A stretch of DNA of 37,721 bases, taken from assembly GCA_020725265.1 (NCBI GenBank), contig DYFK01000024.1:1-37721 (forward strand). The letters are read 5' to 3'. Source of the stretch: Hydrogenophilus sp. (GTDB taxonomy: Bacteria > Pseudomonadota > Gammaproteobacteria > Burkholderiales > Thiobacillaceae). A program made the position numbers and the translations under genes. This document shows, in pieces, positions 18,620 through 28,089 of the stretch. Position 1 is the stretch's first letter; each line of letters begins with the position of its first letter. The notes below the pieces were generated by a model. It saw only the letters and a program-made list of their open reading frames with translations. It made no database searches and was not told the DNA's origin.

Positions 18620-20030
18620 CGCCGCCTCCGCCGACCTCGGGGCCGAGTTGCCGCACCGCTTCGACGAATACGCGGGCGCGATGCGTGTAGTCGCGGAACA
18701 TGTCCCAGCTCGCGCAGGCCGGCGACAGCAGCACGGCATCGCCCGGCCGCGACGCGGCATGGGCCTGGCGCACCGCCGCCGCCATGTCGTCGGCGCGCTC
18801 GACCGGGCAGGCGTCGCCGATCGCCGCCGCCAGCAGCGGCGCGTCGCGGCCGATCAGGATCACCGCGCGGGCGTTGGCCACCGCCGCGCGCAGCGGCGCG
18901 AAATCCTGGCCCTTGCCGTCGCCGCCGGCGATCAGTACCACCGGCTGGGTCAGGCCCTGGAGCGCGGCGACGGTGGCGCCGACATTGGTGCCCTTGGAAT
19001 CGTCGTAGAACACGCGGCCATCGATTTCCGCGACTTTCTGGACCCGGTGCGGCAGGCCCTCGAAGGTTTTCAAGGCCGGCGCCAGGCCGTCGTAGCCAAG
19101 GCCGATGGCCCGGCACAGCGCCAGCGCGGCGAGCGCGTTGGCGGCGTTGTGCAGACCGGCGATCGGCAGCTTGTCGACCGGAAGGATGGCTTCCTCGCCC
19201 TCCGCCAGCCACAGGCGGTCCTTGCGCATGGCCAGGCCGAAATGGCCGGGCGCGTGGGTGGCGGACGCGGTTTCGGCGATGCCGAAGGTCCAGGTAGTGG
19301 CGCCCGGTCGCGCCATCGCCATGACCAGCGGGTCTTCCCGATTCAGCACCTGGACGCCGGCCGCGCCCATGCCCAGGAAGACGCGCGCCTTGGCGGCGGC
19401 GTAATCGGCCATGGTGGCGTAGCGGTCCATGTGGTCCTGCGACAGGTTGAGCACGGTGGCGGCGTCGGCGGCGAGGCTGCGCGTGGTCTCCAACTGGAAG
19501 CTGGACAGTTCCAGCACCCAGACGTCGGGATCGCGACCGCTCGCCTCGCGGTCATCGAGCGCGTCGAGCACCGGCAGACCGATGTTGCCGGCGATCACGG
19601 TATCCAGGCCGACCGCCGCGCACAGATGGCCGACCAGGGTGGTCACCGTGCTCTTGCCGTTGGAACCGGTGATGGCGATGACCTTGGCGTGGCTGCCGGC
19701 GATGGCGCGGGCGAACAGTTCGACGTCGCCGAGAACGTCCTTGCCGGCCGCGATCGCGGCCTGGATCGCCGGCGTCGCGAGGGCGACACCCGGACTGACC
19801 ACGACCAGATCGGCCCAGTCGAAATCGGCGGCGTCGAAACCGCCCAGGCGCAGCGGCACTTCCGGAAACGCCTCGCGCATGTGCTGGGCGTGCGGCGGTT
19901 CGGCGCGGCTGTCGGTGGCGCGCACGACGGCGTCGTGCTCGATCAGCCAGCGCACGCAGGCGGCGCCGGTATCGCCGAGGCCGACCACCAGCGCCTTGCG
20001 GCCGGTGAAACTGGAGACTTCCCGGTTCAT
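18609..20030 (-). CDS. murD: UDP-N-acetylmuramoyl-L-alanine--D-glutamate ligase
   Basis: This 473-residue Mur ligase adds D-glutamate. It has the N-terminal VVGLGDTGAACVRWL fold, the P-loop GSNGKST (122-128), the LNLSQDHMDRY motif, and the C-terminal YDDSKGTNVGAT and LLSPACASWDMFRDY motifs diagnostic of MurD. It starts eight bases after the mraY stop and overlaps ftsW by 11 bases. Confidence 0.97.
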   Translation of the reverse strand: MNREVSSFTGRKALVVGLGDTGAACVRWLIEHDAVVRATDSRAEPPHAQHMREAFPEVPLRLGGFDAADFDWADLVVVSPGVALATPAIQAAIAAGKDVLGDVELFARAIAGSHAKVIAITGSNGKSTVTTLVGHLCAAVGLDTVIAGNIGLPVLDALDDREASGRDPDVWVLELSSFQLETTRSLAADAATVLNLSQDHMDRYATMADYAAAKARVFLGMGAAGVQVLNREDPLVMAMARPGATTWTFGIAETASATHAPGHFGLAMRKDRLWLAEGEEAILPVDKLPIAGLHNAANALAALALCRAIGLGYDGLAPALKTFEGLPHRVQKVAEIDGRVFYDDSKGTNVGATVAALQGLTQPVVLIAGGDGKGQDFAPLRAAVANARAVILIGRDAPLLAAAIGDACPVERADDMAAAVRQAHAASRPGDAVLLSPACASWDMFRDYTHRARVFVEAVRQLGPEVGGGGDVS

Positions 20031-20037
20031 GTCCGTG

Positions 20038-21123
20038 TCACCTCAGCTTCAGCGTGGACAGGCCGATGAGCACCAGCATCATCGAGATGATCCAGAAGCG
20101 CACCACCACCTGGGTTTCCTTCCAGCCCTTCTTCTCGAAGTGGTGGTGGATGGGCGCCATCAGGAATACCCGTTTGCCGCGCAATTTGAACGAGCCGACC
20201 TGGACCATCACCGAGATCGCCTCGGCGACGAACACGCCGCCCATGATGAACAGCACGATTTCCTGGCGCACGATCACCGCCACCACGCCGAGCGCCGCGC
20301 CCAGCGCCAGGGCGCCGACGTCGCCCATGAACACCTCGGCCGGATAGGCGTTGAACCACAGGAACGCGAGCCCCGCGCCGACCATGGCCGCGCAGAAGAT
20401 GACCAGCTCGCCGGCGCCCGGGATATGCGGCATGCCCAGGTACTTGGAGAACACCGCGTGGCCGGCGACGTAGGCGAAGATGGCCAGCGCGCCGGCGACC
20501 ATCACCGTCGGCAGGATGGCGAGGCCGTCGGCGCCGTCGGTCAGGTTGACCGCGTTGCTGGTGCCGACGATGACGAAATAGGCGAGCACGACGAAGCCGA
20601 TCGCGCCGAGCGGCATCACCACGTTCTTGAAGAACGGCACGATCAGTTCGGTCTGCGCCGGCAGATGCGCCGACCAGGCCAACCAGGCCGCGATGGCGGC
20701 GGCGATCACCGACTGCCAGAAATACTTCCAGCGCGACGGCAGGCCGCGCGGGTTCTTCTCCACCACCTTGCGCCAGTCGTCGACCCAGCCGATGGCGCCG
20801 AAACCGACCAGGGTGGCCAGGGCGATCCAGACGTAATGGTTGCCGAGATCGGCCCACAGCAGCGTGGTGATGATCACCGAGGCCAGGATCAGCGCGCCGC
20901 CCATGGTCGGCGTGCCGGCCTTGACCAGATGGGTCTGCGGACCGTCGTTGCGCACCGGCTGGCCGACCTTGAGCGCGGCCAGCTTGCGGATCATGGCCGG
21001 GCCGACGATGAACGAGATGATCAGCGCGGTCAGCGCCGCGAGCACCGCGCGCAGCGTGATGTAACCGAATACGTTGAACAGGCGGAAATCCGCGCCCAGC
21101 CATTGCGCCAGGGTCAGAAGCAT
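20038..21123 (-). CDS. mraY: Phospho-N-acetylmuramoyl-pentapeptide transferase
   Basis: This 361-residue polytopic membrane enzyme transfers phospho-MurNAc-pentapeptide to undecaprenyl phosphate to form lipid I. Family signatures are present: GTPTMGG near the N-terminus, WVDDWRK with the paired catalytic aspartates, [23 protein letters not shown], and the HHHFEKKGW histidine cluster. The ATG at 21123 lies inside the last codons of murF (10-base overlap). Confidence 0.97.
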   Translation of the reverse strand: MLLTLAQWLGADFRLFNVFGYITLRAVLAALTALIISFIVGPAMIRKLAALKVGQPVRNDGPQTHLVKAGTPTMGGALILASVIITTLLWADLGNHYVWIALATLVGFGAIGWVDDWRKVVEKNPRGLPSRWKYFWQSVIAAAIAAWLAWSAHLPAQTELIVPFFKNVVMPLGAIGFVVLAYFVIVGTSNAVNLTDGADGLAILPTVMVAGALAIFAYVAGHAVFSKYLGMPHIPGAGELVIFCAAMVGAGLAFLWFNAYPAEVFMGDVGALALGAALGVVAVIVRQEIVLFIMGGVFVAEAISVMVQVGSFKLRGKRVFLMAPIHHHFEKKGWKETQVVVRFWIISMMLVLIGLSTLKLR

Positions 21124-22505
21124 GCGTGCCCTCCCCGATCCGCCGGCGCCGGACAGACGTCGACGAAACTGTTCACCACCCGTTCCATCTTCATGAAGCG
21201 CGAGCCCTTGACCAGCACGGTGACACCGGGCGCCAGCGCGCATTCGATTTCCGCCAGCAATTCCTCGATGCGCTCGAAATGCATGGCGCCAGCGCCGAAG
21301 GCGCGCACCGCCTCGATCGACAGTTCACCCAGACAGAGCAGGCGATCGATGCCGGCGGCGCGCGCGGCGGCGCCGACCTCGGCGTGCAGGGCCGCCGCTT
21401 CGGCGCCGAGCTCGCCCATGTCGCCGAGCACCAGGATGCGCGTGCCGGCGCGCGCGGCCAGCACCTGGATGGCCGCCAGCACGGAATCGGGGTTGGCGTT
21501 GTAGCTGTCGTCGATCAGTTGGCCGCCGAACAGGCAGGGACGTTCACGCAGCCGGCCCTGGGTGCCGCGATAGGCGGCGAGGCCGCGCGCCACCGCGCCG
21601 GCGTCAATGCCAAGCGCGAGCGCGGCGGCGGCGGCGGCGGCGGCATTGCGCAGATTGTGGGTGCCGGGCACCGCCAGCATCGTTTCGATCGGGCCGACGG
21701 GGGTGTCGAGCTGGAGCGGCGACGGGTCATCGGCCGGAACCGGCGCGCGGTCGCGGATGCGCACATCGGCGTCGACGGCGAAGCCGAAACCCATGATCCG
21801 GTGCCCGGCCGCCAGCTCCCGCCAGAGACCGGCATGGGCGTCGTCGGCGTTGATCAGAGCGATGCCGTCGTCCTTGAGGCCGGCGTAGATCTCGCCTTTG
21901 GCGCGGGCGATCGCGCCGACCCCGCCAAGCCCCTGCAGGTGCGCGCGCAAGGCATTGTTGACCAGGGCGACGTCGGGTCGCGCCAGATGGGTGAGATAGT
22001 CGATCTCGCCAGCGTGATTCATGCCCATTTCGACCACCGCGTAACGATGCGCCGGTGTCAGCCGCAGCAAGGTCAGCGGCACGCCGATGTCGTTGTTGAG
22101 ATTGCCCCGGGTGGCGAGCACGGCGTCGGCGCCAACCGCCTCGGCCAGGATCGCGGCCAGCATTTCCTTGACCGTGGTCTTGCCGTTGCTGCCGGTGATA
22201 GCGGCCACCCGCGCGTTCATGCGCTGGCGGTGCCAGGCGGCCAGGCGACCGAGCGCCAGACGGGTGTCGTCGACCACCAGCGCCGGCGCCAGGCTCGGGC
22301 AGGCGCCGTTGGCGACCATCACCGCGGCGGCGCCGGCGGCCAGCGCGGCGCCGGCGAAGGCGTGGCCATCGAAACGCGGCCCGCGCAGGGCGACGAACAG
22401 GCAACCGGCGGGCAGGTCGCGGCTGTCGGTGGCGACGCCGTCGAACTCGACGTCGGCGCCGACGGCGGTGGCGCTCAGCGCGCGCGCGGCTTCATGCAGG
22501 CGCAT
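21114..22505 (-). CDS. murF: UDP-N-acetylmuramoyl-tripeptide--D-alanyl-D-alanine ligase
   Basis: This 463-residue Mur ligase adds the D-Ala-D-Ala dipeptide made by the Ddl enzyme encoded downstream. The P-loop is GSNGKTT (105-111). The N-terminal [17 protein letters not shown] motif and the central [17 protein letters not shown] and [11 protein letters not shown] are typical of MurF, as is [11 protein letters not shown] in the C-terminal half. It overlaps murE by 14 bases. Confidence 0.97.
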   Translation of the reverse strand: MRLHEAARALSATAVGADVEFDGVATDSRDLPAGCLFVALRGPRFDGHAFAGAALAAGAAAVMVANGACPSLAPALVVDDTRLALGRLAAWHRQRMNARVAAITGSNGKTTVKEMLAAILAEAVGADAVLATRGNLNNDIGVPLTLLRLTPAHRYAVVEMGMNHAGEIDYLTHLARPDVALVNNALRAHLQGLGGVGAIARAKGEIYAGLKDDGIALINADDAHAGLWRELAAGHRIMGFGFAVDADVRIRDRAPVPADDPSPLQLDTPVGPIETMLAVPGTHNLRNAAAAAAAALALGIDAGAVARGLAAYRGTQGRLRERPCLFGGQLIDDSYNANPDSVLAAIQVLAARAGTRILVLGDMGELGAEAAALHAEVGAAARAAGIDRLLCLGELSIEAVRAFGAGAMHFERIEELLAEIECALAPGVTVLVKGSRFMKMERVVNSFVDVCPAPADRGGHACF

Positions 22506-23970
22506 GCGGATTCCTTTCGCTCAGGGCCGCGCGCGCTTCCTCGTAATCCGAGAATGGCCGCTTGCTGCCCTGGATGTCCTGATAGTCCTCGTGTCCCTTG
22601 CCGGCGAGCACGACGATGTCGTCGGCGCCGGCTTCGAGAATGGCGGCGCGGATCGCCGCGCGCCGGTCGAGGATCACGGTCTGACCAGCCGGCATGCCGG
22701 TCAGGATGTCGGCGACGATGGCCGCCGGGTCTTCGTGGCGCGGGTTGTCGCTGGTGACGATGGCGCGGTCGGCGCGCGCGGCCACCGCCGCGCCCATCAG
22801 CGGCCGCTTGCCGGTGTCGCGGCCACCGCCGCAGCCGAACACGCAGATCAGCCGCCCGGCGGTGAGCGGTTTCAAGGCCGTCAGCACCTTGTCGAGCGCG
22901 TCCGGTGTGTGCGCGAAATCGACGATCACGGTCGGCCCGACGTCCGAGCCCCCGACCCGCTGCATGCGGCCGGCCACCGGCGCGCGCCGGGCCAGCGTGG
23001 CCAGGGCATCGGCCAGCGGCACGTCGCTGACCAGCAGCACGCCCAGCGCGGCGAGCAGGTTGTGGGCGTTGAATGCGCCGAGCAGCGGCGAGACCAGTTC
23101 GCCGCGCCCCCACGGCGAGACGATTTCCAGACGCAGGCCGAGCCGGTCGGCCTGGCAGCGCTCGGCGCGCAGATCGCCGGCGGCGAGGCCGTAGCGCAGC
23201 ACCTGGACGCCGCCACCGAGCCGGTCGGCCAGACCGGCGCCGAAGTCGTCGTCGGCGTTGATGATCGCGAACTTCAGGCCGGGCCAGTGGAACAGGCGCG
23301 CCTTGGCGGCGCCATAGGTGGCCATGTCGCCGTGGTAGTCGAGGTGGTCGCGCGACAGGTTGGTGAAGGCGGCGACGTCGAACTCGACGCCATCGACCCG
23401 GCCCTGGTCGAGCCCGTGCGACGACACTTCCATGGCGACGCCGGTGGCGCCGGCCTGGCGGTATCCGGCCAGCAGGCGTTGCAGACTGACCGCGTCCGGG
23501 GTGGTATGGCTGGCGACGTCCAGCGCGCCCGGAAAACCATTGCCAAGGGTGCCGACGGTGGCGGTCGCCCGACCGAGTTCGGAGAACGCGGCGGCCAGCC
23601 AGTGCGCCACCGAGGTCTTGCCATTGGTGCCGGTGACGCCGGTCATCCACAGGTGCGTGGACGGATGGCCATACCAGGCCGCCGCCAGGCCGGCGGCGCG
23701 CGCGCGCAAGCCATGCACCGGCAGATGCGGCAGACGCCATTCCGGCCGCCAGGCATAACCGTCCGGTTCCCAGGCGATGGCGGCGGCGCCGGCGTGCATG
23801 GCCTGTTCGATATACGCGCGGCCGTCATGGCTGGCGCCGGGATAGGCGAGAAACACGTCACCCGCGCCCAGACGTCGGCTGTCCGCGCTCAGATGACTGG
23901 CCCCCGGCGCCAGTGTCCGCAGCATGCGCGCGGTTTCGACCGGATCGATCAGAGCCGCGGCGCCGGTCAT
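22492..23970 (-). CDS. murE: UDP-N-acetylmuramoyl-L-alanyl-D-glutamate--2,6-diaminopimelate ligase
   Basis: This 492-residue Mur ligase adds the third residue of the stem peptide. The N-terminal SADSRRLGAGDVFLAYPG, P-loop GTNGKTS (114-120) and FTNLSRDHLDYHGD motifs are clear. The C-terminal DNPRHEDP motif is the one found in meso-diaminopimelate-adding enzymes, so the peptidoglycan is expected to be of the Gram-negative mDAP type. Its ATG overlaps the ftsI stop codon as ATGA. Confidence 0.97.
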   Translation of the reverse strand: MTGAAALIDPVETARMLRTLAPGASHLSADSRRLGAGDVFLAYPGASHDGRAYIEQAMHAGAAAIAWEPDGYAWRPEWRLPHLPVHGLRARAAGLAAAWYGHPSTHLWMTGVTGTNGKTSVAHWLAAAFSELGRATATVGTLGNGFPGALDVASHTTPDAVSLQRLLAGYRQAGATGVAMEVSSHGLDQGRVDGVEFDVAAFTNLSRDHLDYHGDMATYGAAKARLFHWPGLKFAIINADDDFGAGLADRLGGGVQVLRYGLAAGDLRAERCQADRLGLRLEIVSPWGRGELVSPLLGAFNAHNLLAALGVLLVSDVPLADALATLARRAPVAGRMQRVGGSDVGPTVIVDFAHTPDALDKVLTALKPLTAGRLICVFGCGGGRDTGKRPLMGAAVAARADRAIVTSDNPRHEDPAAIVADILTGMPAGQTVILDRRAAIRAAILEAGADDIVVLAGKGHEDYQDIQGSKRPFSDYEEARAALSERNPHAPA

Positions 23971-25700
23971 ACCGCCTCCGCCACGATGTTGGCCCGGTCG
24001 ACCGGCTTGCGCTCGATGTCGAAGGGCGCGTCCGGAGGGATCGCCATGAAGCGCAGCGCGCCCGACATCACCCGCGAGAACACCGGCGCGGCCACCAGAC
24101 CGCCGTAGTAATCGCGGCCGCCCGGCTCGTCGATGACCACCGCGACCACAAGGCGTGGGTCCGACGCGGGCGCCAAACCGACGAACGAGCTGACGTAGGT
24201 CCTGCTGTCGTAACTGCCCTTGATCAGTTTGTGCGCGGTGCCGGTCTTGCCAGCCACCCGATAACCATCCACCCGCGCGGTCGGAGCGGTACCGCCGTTT
24301 TCGGTGACCAGTTCCAGCATGGCCAGCATCTGATTGGCGGTTTCCGCCGACATCACGCGGGTGCCCGGCGCCGCGCCCTCGCGCCGCAGCGAGGTCAATT
24401 GCGGCATGACGCCGGCGTTGGCGAAGGCGGTATAGGCATGCGCCAGTTGGAGCAGGCTGACCGAAATGCCATGGCCATAGGACATGGTGGCCTTTTCGAT
24501 CGGCCGCCAGCTCGAATAGGGCCGCAAACGGCCACTGGCCTCGCCGGGCATGCCGGATTTCGGCTGGGCGCCGAAACCGGCGCGTGTGAGCAGGCGCCAG
24601 TAATCCTCGCCACGCATTTCCAGCGCGATCTTGGCGACCGCGACGTTGCTGGAAACCTGGATGCTGCGCGCCACCGTCATCAGCCCCTTGGGATGGGTAT
24701 CGGTGATGCGCTTGTCGCCAAGCAGGAACCAGCCCGGACCGGTATCGATGGGTGTGTCCGGGCGGACCACGCCGGCTTCCAGGGCGGCGGCCACGAACAG
24801 CGGTTTCATGGTCGAGCCGGGTTCGAACGCGTCGGTGATGGCGCGGTTGCGCAACCGGTCGGGCACGTAGGTGGCCCGGCTGTTGGGGTTGAAGCTGGGG
24901 CTGTTGGCGAGCGCCAGGATTTCTCCGGTGCGCGCATCGAGCACGATCACCGAACCGGCGCGGGCCTGATGCTGGCGCACCGCGTCGGACAGTTCGCGGT
25001 AGGCCAGATACTGAATGTGCTGGTTGAGCGACAGCGCCAGGTCACGGCCCGGTTTCGGCGGCTTGATCCGCTCCAGCACCTCGACCACGTTGCCCGGACG
25101 GTCCTTGACCACGCGCTGGGCGCCGGCCTCGCCGGTCAACCAGGACTGATAGGCAAGTTCGATGCCCTCCTGACCCTGATCCTCGATGTTGGTGATGCCA
25201 AGCACATGCGCGGTGACCTCGCCGGCCGGGTAGTAACGTCGGAACGCCGGCTTGCCATGCACGCCGGGAATGCCCAGCGCCATGATCTGGCGCGCCTTGG
25301 CGGGCTCGACCAGACGCTCCAGATAGGCGAAGGCACGGCTCTTGTCCGCGAACAGCCGGGCAATCTGATCCGGGTCGCGTCCCAGAATGTTCGCCAGCGC
25401 CTGGATTTGCGCGGGGCTGGCGGCGGCTTCGCGCGGATTCACCCAGATCGTTTCCACCGGCGTGCTCACCGCCAGCGGTTCGCCGCGCCGGTCGGTGATG
25501 ACCCCCCGGTAGGCGGGAATCGGTTCGACCCGCTGCGCGCGCTTTTCACCCTGATCGGACAGAAATTCGCTCTGCCAGACCTGGAGATACACCGCCCGCG
25601 CCGACAACGCCGCGAAACCGGCGAACAGCAGGGCCAGGGTCAGACGCATGCGCCAGCGTTGCAGATCCAGGCGCAACAGCGGATGGGCGTGATGGCTCAT
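23967..25700 (-). CDS. ftsI: Septal transpeptidase FtsI (penicillin-binding protein 3)
   Basis: This 577-residue class B penicillin-binding protein cross-links septal peptidoglycan with FtsW. A cytoplasmic tail is followed by one membrane segment (about 17-36). The pedestal domain has RGVITDRRGEPLA. The transpeptidase motifs are S296-T-M-K299, S350-S-N352 and K485-T-G-T. The ATG at 25700 (MSHHAHPLL) gives the normal length; a longer open frame to 25745 runs into ftsL. It ends in an ATGA overlap with murE. Confidence 0.97.
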   Translation of the reverse strand: MSHHAHPLLRLDLQRWRMRLTLALLFAGFAALSARAVYLQVWQSEFLSDQGEKRAQRVEPIPAYRGVITDRRGEPLAVSTPVETIWVNPREAAASPAQIQALANILGRDPDQIARLFADKSRAFAYLERLVEPAKARQIMALGIPGVHGKPAFRRYYPAGEVTAHVLGITNIEDQGQEGIELAYQSWLTGEAGAQRVVKDRPGNVVEVLERIKPPKPGRDLALSLNQHIQYLAYRELSDAVRQHQARAGSVIVLDARTGEILALANSPSFNPNSRATYVPDRLRNRAITDAFEPGSTMKPLFVAAALEAGVVRPDTPIDTGPGWFLLGDKRITDTHPKGLMTVARSIQVSSNVAVAKIALEMRGEDYWRLLTRAGFGAQPKSGMPGEASGRLRPYSSWRPIEKATMSYGHGISVSLLQLAHAYTAFANAGVMPQLTSLRREGAAPGTRVMSAETANQMLAMLELVTENGGTAPTARVDGYRVAGKTGTAHKLIKGSYDSRTYVSSFVGLAPASDPRLVVAVVIDEPGGRDYYGGLVAAPVFSRVMSGALRFMAIPPDAPFDIERKPVDRANIVAEAV

Positions 25701-25716
25701 CGGCCGCCTCCCGCGC

Positions 25717-25989
25717 TCATGACCGCTCCTCCGCGCGCAGGACATGGATGTGCCGGGGGCCGGGAATGGTCATGCCCAGACGGCCGCGCGCGACTTCCTC
25801 GACCCGGTTGTGCATCAGCCAGGTCGAGATCTCCAGCTGGAGTTGGCCCCATTCCACTTCCAGGGCGCGCGCGTGGGCCTGCTCCGCCTGCAGCGCCACA
25901 AACAATTTGCGCGCCTGATGGCGCGCCGTGACAACCGATAAGGCACAGGCGACAAGCACCATGACCAGGATCAGGTTCAGCTTGACCAC
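25717..25989 (-). CDS. ftsL: Cell division protein FtsL
   Basis: The 90-residue product is a bitopic protein with a three-residue tail, a membrane segment (about 4-20), and a periplasmic coiled coil ([22 protein letters not shown]). It joins FtsB and FtsQ in the complex that activates FtsWI. The likely start is the GTG at 25989, with GGAGG five bases upstream. It begins inside the last codons of rsmH (13-base overlap). Sequence identity in FtsL is low, and the call rests on size, topology and position between rsmH and ftsI. Confidence 0.9.
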   Translation of the reverse strand: MVKLNLILVMVLVACALSVVTARHQARKLFVALQAEQAHARALEVEWGQLQLEISTWLMHNRVEEVARGRLGMTIPGPRHIHVLRAEERS

Positions 25990-26927
25990 GCCGCCTCCCC
26001 GGGAAGCGCGGTGCGTTCGGCGACACGCATGACGGCGCTGCGCGCGCGTGGATTGCGGGCGCATTCATCGGCATCGGGGCGGACCGCCCTGCCGATCAAG
26101 GTCAGGCGCCCCGGGCGCAGCCGATCGGCGGTCACCGGAATTTCCGGCGGCAGCTTCTCGCCTTCCGCTTCGCCACGCATGAATCGTTTCACCATTCGGT
26201 CTTCCAGTGAATGAAAGCTGATGACCACCAGACGGCCACCCGGCCTCAAGCAGTCCACCGCCCTCGGCAGGGCCGCCTCGATTTCCTCAAGTTCGCCGTT
26301 AATGAAAATCCGCACAGCCTGAAACGTTCGCGTTGCCGGATCCTGGCCGCGTTCGCGGGTACGGACCGCGCCGGCGACGAGCACGGCAAGCTGGCGCGTG
26401 CTCGTGAGCGGCGCGCGCGCGCGTTCCGCAACAACCGCCCGCGCAACCTGCCGAGCAAACCGCTCTTCGCCATAGTCCCTGACAACTCGGGCAATCTCCT
26501 CTTCAGGCGCCTGATTCAGCCAGTCCGCGGCGGTCATGCCGGCGCTGGTATCCATGCGCATGTCCAGCGCCGCGTCGTGCCGAAAGCTGAAACCGCGCGC
26601 CGCCTCGTCCAGTTGCGGACTGGACACGCCCAGGTCGAACAGCACGCCGTCGACCGCATCGATCCCGCGCTCGCGCAAGGCCTCCGCCAGCCGGGAAAAC
26701 GGCATGTGCGCCACCTCGAAACGGTCGTCCCGCCAGGTTCGCGCGCTGGCCACCGCGGCCGGATCCCGATCGAGCGCAAGCAGGCGTCCGCCGGCACCGA
26801 GCCGACTCAGGATCAACCGGCTGTGACCACCCCGGCCGAACGTGGCATCCACATAGACGCCATCCGACCGGAGCTTCAGGGCATCGACCGCGCCCTCCAG
26901 CAATACCGAGACGTGGCCGTCGCTCAC
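25977..26927 (-). CDS. rsmH: 16S rRNA (cytosine-1402-N4)-methyltransferase RsmH
   Basis: This 316-residue SAM-dependent methyltransferase modifies C1402 of 16S rRNA. Motifs: [13 protein letters not shown] at the N-terminus, [15 protein letters not shown] (SAM loop), [21 protein letters not shown], and the C-terminal [13 protein letters not shown]. The start is the GTG at 26927, which overlaps the mraZ TGA stop as GTGA; longer open frames upstream lie within mraZ. Confidence 0.96.
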   Translation of the reverse strand: MSDGHVSVLLEGAVDALKLRSDGVYVDATFGRGGHSRLILSRLGAGGRLLALDRDPAAVASARTWRDDRFEVAHMPFSRLAEALRERGIDAVDGVLFDLGVSSPQLDEAARGFSFRHDAALDMRMDTSAGMTAADWLNQAPEEEIARVVRDYGEERFARQVARAVVAERARAPLTSTRQLAVLVAGAVRTRERGQDPATRTFQAVRIFINGELEEIEAALPRAVDCLRPGGRLVVISFHSLEDRMVKRFMRGEAEGEKLPPEIPVTADRLRPGRLTLIGRAVRPDADECARNPRARSAVMRVAERTALPGEAAWSS

Positions 26928-27400
26928 AGCGTGAAATCCTTGAGCTCCTCGGGCAGGGTGCCGTTCTGGGCGGCGGCGGCCAGCATTTCCGGCAGTTGGG
27001 CGGCGGCATCGAGCTTGGCCTGCCAGACCGTCTCGCTCCAGAGCGCGAACTTGTTGCCCTGGCCAACCAGGACCACGCCCTTTTCCAATTGGGCGAATTT
27101 GCGCAGCAATGGCGGAATCAGGATGCGCCCGGTCGCGTCCGGCTCGACTTCCTCGGCCGAGCCGACCACCAGCATCTTCAGTTGCTGGGTCAGCGGATGC
27201 ATTCCGGGCAAGCTGTTGATCTGGCGCTCCAGCGCCTCGAATTCCGGATAGGGATAGAGCAGCAGACAGCCATTGGTCGGGTCGACGGTCAGCATCAGAT
27301 GGCCGCCACATTGCGCGGACAGGCGCTCGCGATAACGCGCGGGAATGGCCAACCGCCCCTTCCCGTCCAACGTCAGCTGCGTCGAGCCCCGAAATGTCAC
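26924..27400 (-). CDS. mraZ: Transcriptional regulator MraZ
   Basis: This 158-residue protein has two tandem MraZ/AbrB-like swapped-hairpin domains: [18 protein letters not shown] near the N-terminus and [20 protein letters not shown] in the middle, each with the conserved D-x-x-GR signature. MraZ binds repeats at the head of the division cluster and tunes its transcription. I chose the GTG at 27400 because AAGGAGG lies seven bases upstream; another GTG two codons earlier is too close to that site. Repeats matching the known MraZ operator form lie just upstream (27415-27459). Confidence 0.95.
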   Translation of the reverse strand: MTFRGSTQLTLDGKGRLAIPARYRERLSAQCGGHLMLTVDPTNGCLLLYPYPEFEALERQINSLPGMHPLTQQLKMLVVGSAEEVEPDATGRILIPPLLRKFAQLEKGVVLVGQGNKFALWSETVWQAKLDAAAQLPEMLAAAAQNGTLPEELKDFTL

Positions 27401-27414
27401 CCTCACCCCTCCTT

Positions 27415-27459
27415 GCCCACCATCCACCACCAAAATGCACTTTTGCCCACCTGCCACCA
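27415..27459 (-). promoter_or_regulatory. Probable MraZ operator: five TGG-type units at exact 10-base spacing
   Basis: On the minus strand, pentamers begin at 27459 (TGGTG), 27449 (TGGGC), 27439 (TGCAT), 27429 (TGGTG) and 27419 (TGGGC). Each is separated from the next by five bases, so all lie on one face of the helix. MraZ is known to bind TGGGN repeats separated by five bases upstream of its own gene. The array runs from the -10 box to the ribosome site, so binding should repress the cluster. The middle unit is a weak match. Confidence 0.78.
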
Positions 27460-27488
27460 CTATAGAGAACAGGATTCCCCACCGTCAA
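27459..27488 (-). promoter_or_regulatory. Main promoter of the dcw cluster
   Basis: TTGACG (27488-27483) and TATAGT (27464-27459) are separated by 18 bases on the minus strand. AT-rich sequence lies upstream (TTAGAAAAAACTCCTTTT), like an UP element. Transcription would start near 27452, inside the MraZ operator array. Confidence 0.85.
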
Positions 27489-27578
27489 GCGCGAAAAGGA
27501 GTTTTTTCTAATGGGTTCAAGGACTTACGAATCCAAACCGGGAATTTGGAATGTCCAATGGGAATATGAACATAGGAG

Positions 27579-27607
27579 ATCAACTTAAAGTTGAACTTTA
27601 AGTTGAT
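27579..27607. repeat. Perfect AT-rich palindrome between rnpB and mraZ
   Basis: Fourteen bases (27579-27592) are repeated exactly in inverted form (27594-27607) around one central G. Each arm contains its own near-palindrome of AACTT/AAGTT. It is very AT-rich in a GC-rich region. It could be a regulator-binding site or part of the rnpB 3' processing and termination region; a GC hairpin (27627-27640) lies between it and rnpB. The rest of the 27489-27678 gap shows nothing I can identify. Confidence 0.7.
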
Positions 27608-27678
27608 GCCCGAACTGACGGATAGACCGCGCGAACGCGGCGCGAGCACGGATCCGGGGATGCATGGTGGGAGGGAGT

Positions 27679-28053
27679 GGGAGTTGGCCGATAAGCCGGG
27701 TTCTGTCGTGGACAGCCATTCATCTGGGACGATGGTCGCCCATCGCCTCAAGCAGCCTACCCGCGGACTCAGCGGGCCGCCTCGAAGTCCGCCTATTTGG
27801 CCTTGCTCCGGGTGGGGTTTGCCCGCCGCGACCGTTACCGGCGCGGCCGTGCGCTCTTACCGCACGATTTCACCCTTGCCTGTGTTCATCTCTGAACCAT
27901 CGGCGGTATGTTTCTGTTGCACTTTCCGTCGCCTTGGGCCCGGCGCTCGCGCGTCGGACTTATAGCGCCCAGGCGTTACCTGGCACCCTGCCCTGTGGAG
28001 CCCGGACTTTCCTCCGCGCGACGGATCGCGCGGCGGCTGCCTGGCCAACTCCC
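27679..28053 (-). ncRNA. rnpB: RNase P RNA (bacterial type A)
   Basis: This is the catalytic RNA that trims tRNA 5' leaders. Read on the minus strand, it has conserved segments in order: a 5' P1 strand (GGGAGTTGGCC, from 28053), GAGGAAAGTCCGGGCTCC, AGGGCAGGGTGCCAGGTAAC, the AGGGTGAAA...GGTAAGAGCGCAC region, and the 3' ACAGAACCCGGCTTATCGG. The 3' strand GGCCAACTCCC (27689-27679) pairs perfectly with the 5' strand and defines both ends. Length is about 375 nt. It lies between purC and mraZ on the same strand. Confidence 0.96.
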
Positions 28054-28059
28054 GGCGGC

Positions 28060-28089
28060 AGTATACGCGCGCGCGGGCTGGTCGGTCAG
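28060..28089 (-). promoter_or_regulatory. rnpB promoter
   Basis: TATACT (28065-28060) lies six bases before the inferred 5' end of RNase P RNA. CTGACC (28089-28084) is a fair -35 at 18-base spacing and overlaps the last codon and stop region of purC. Confidence 0.68.
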
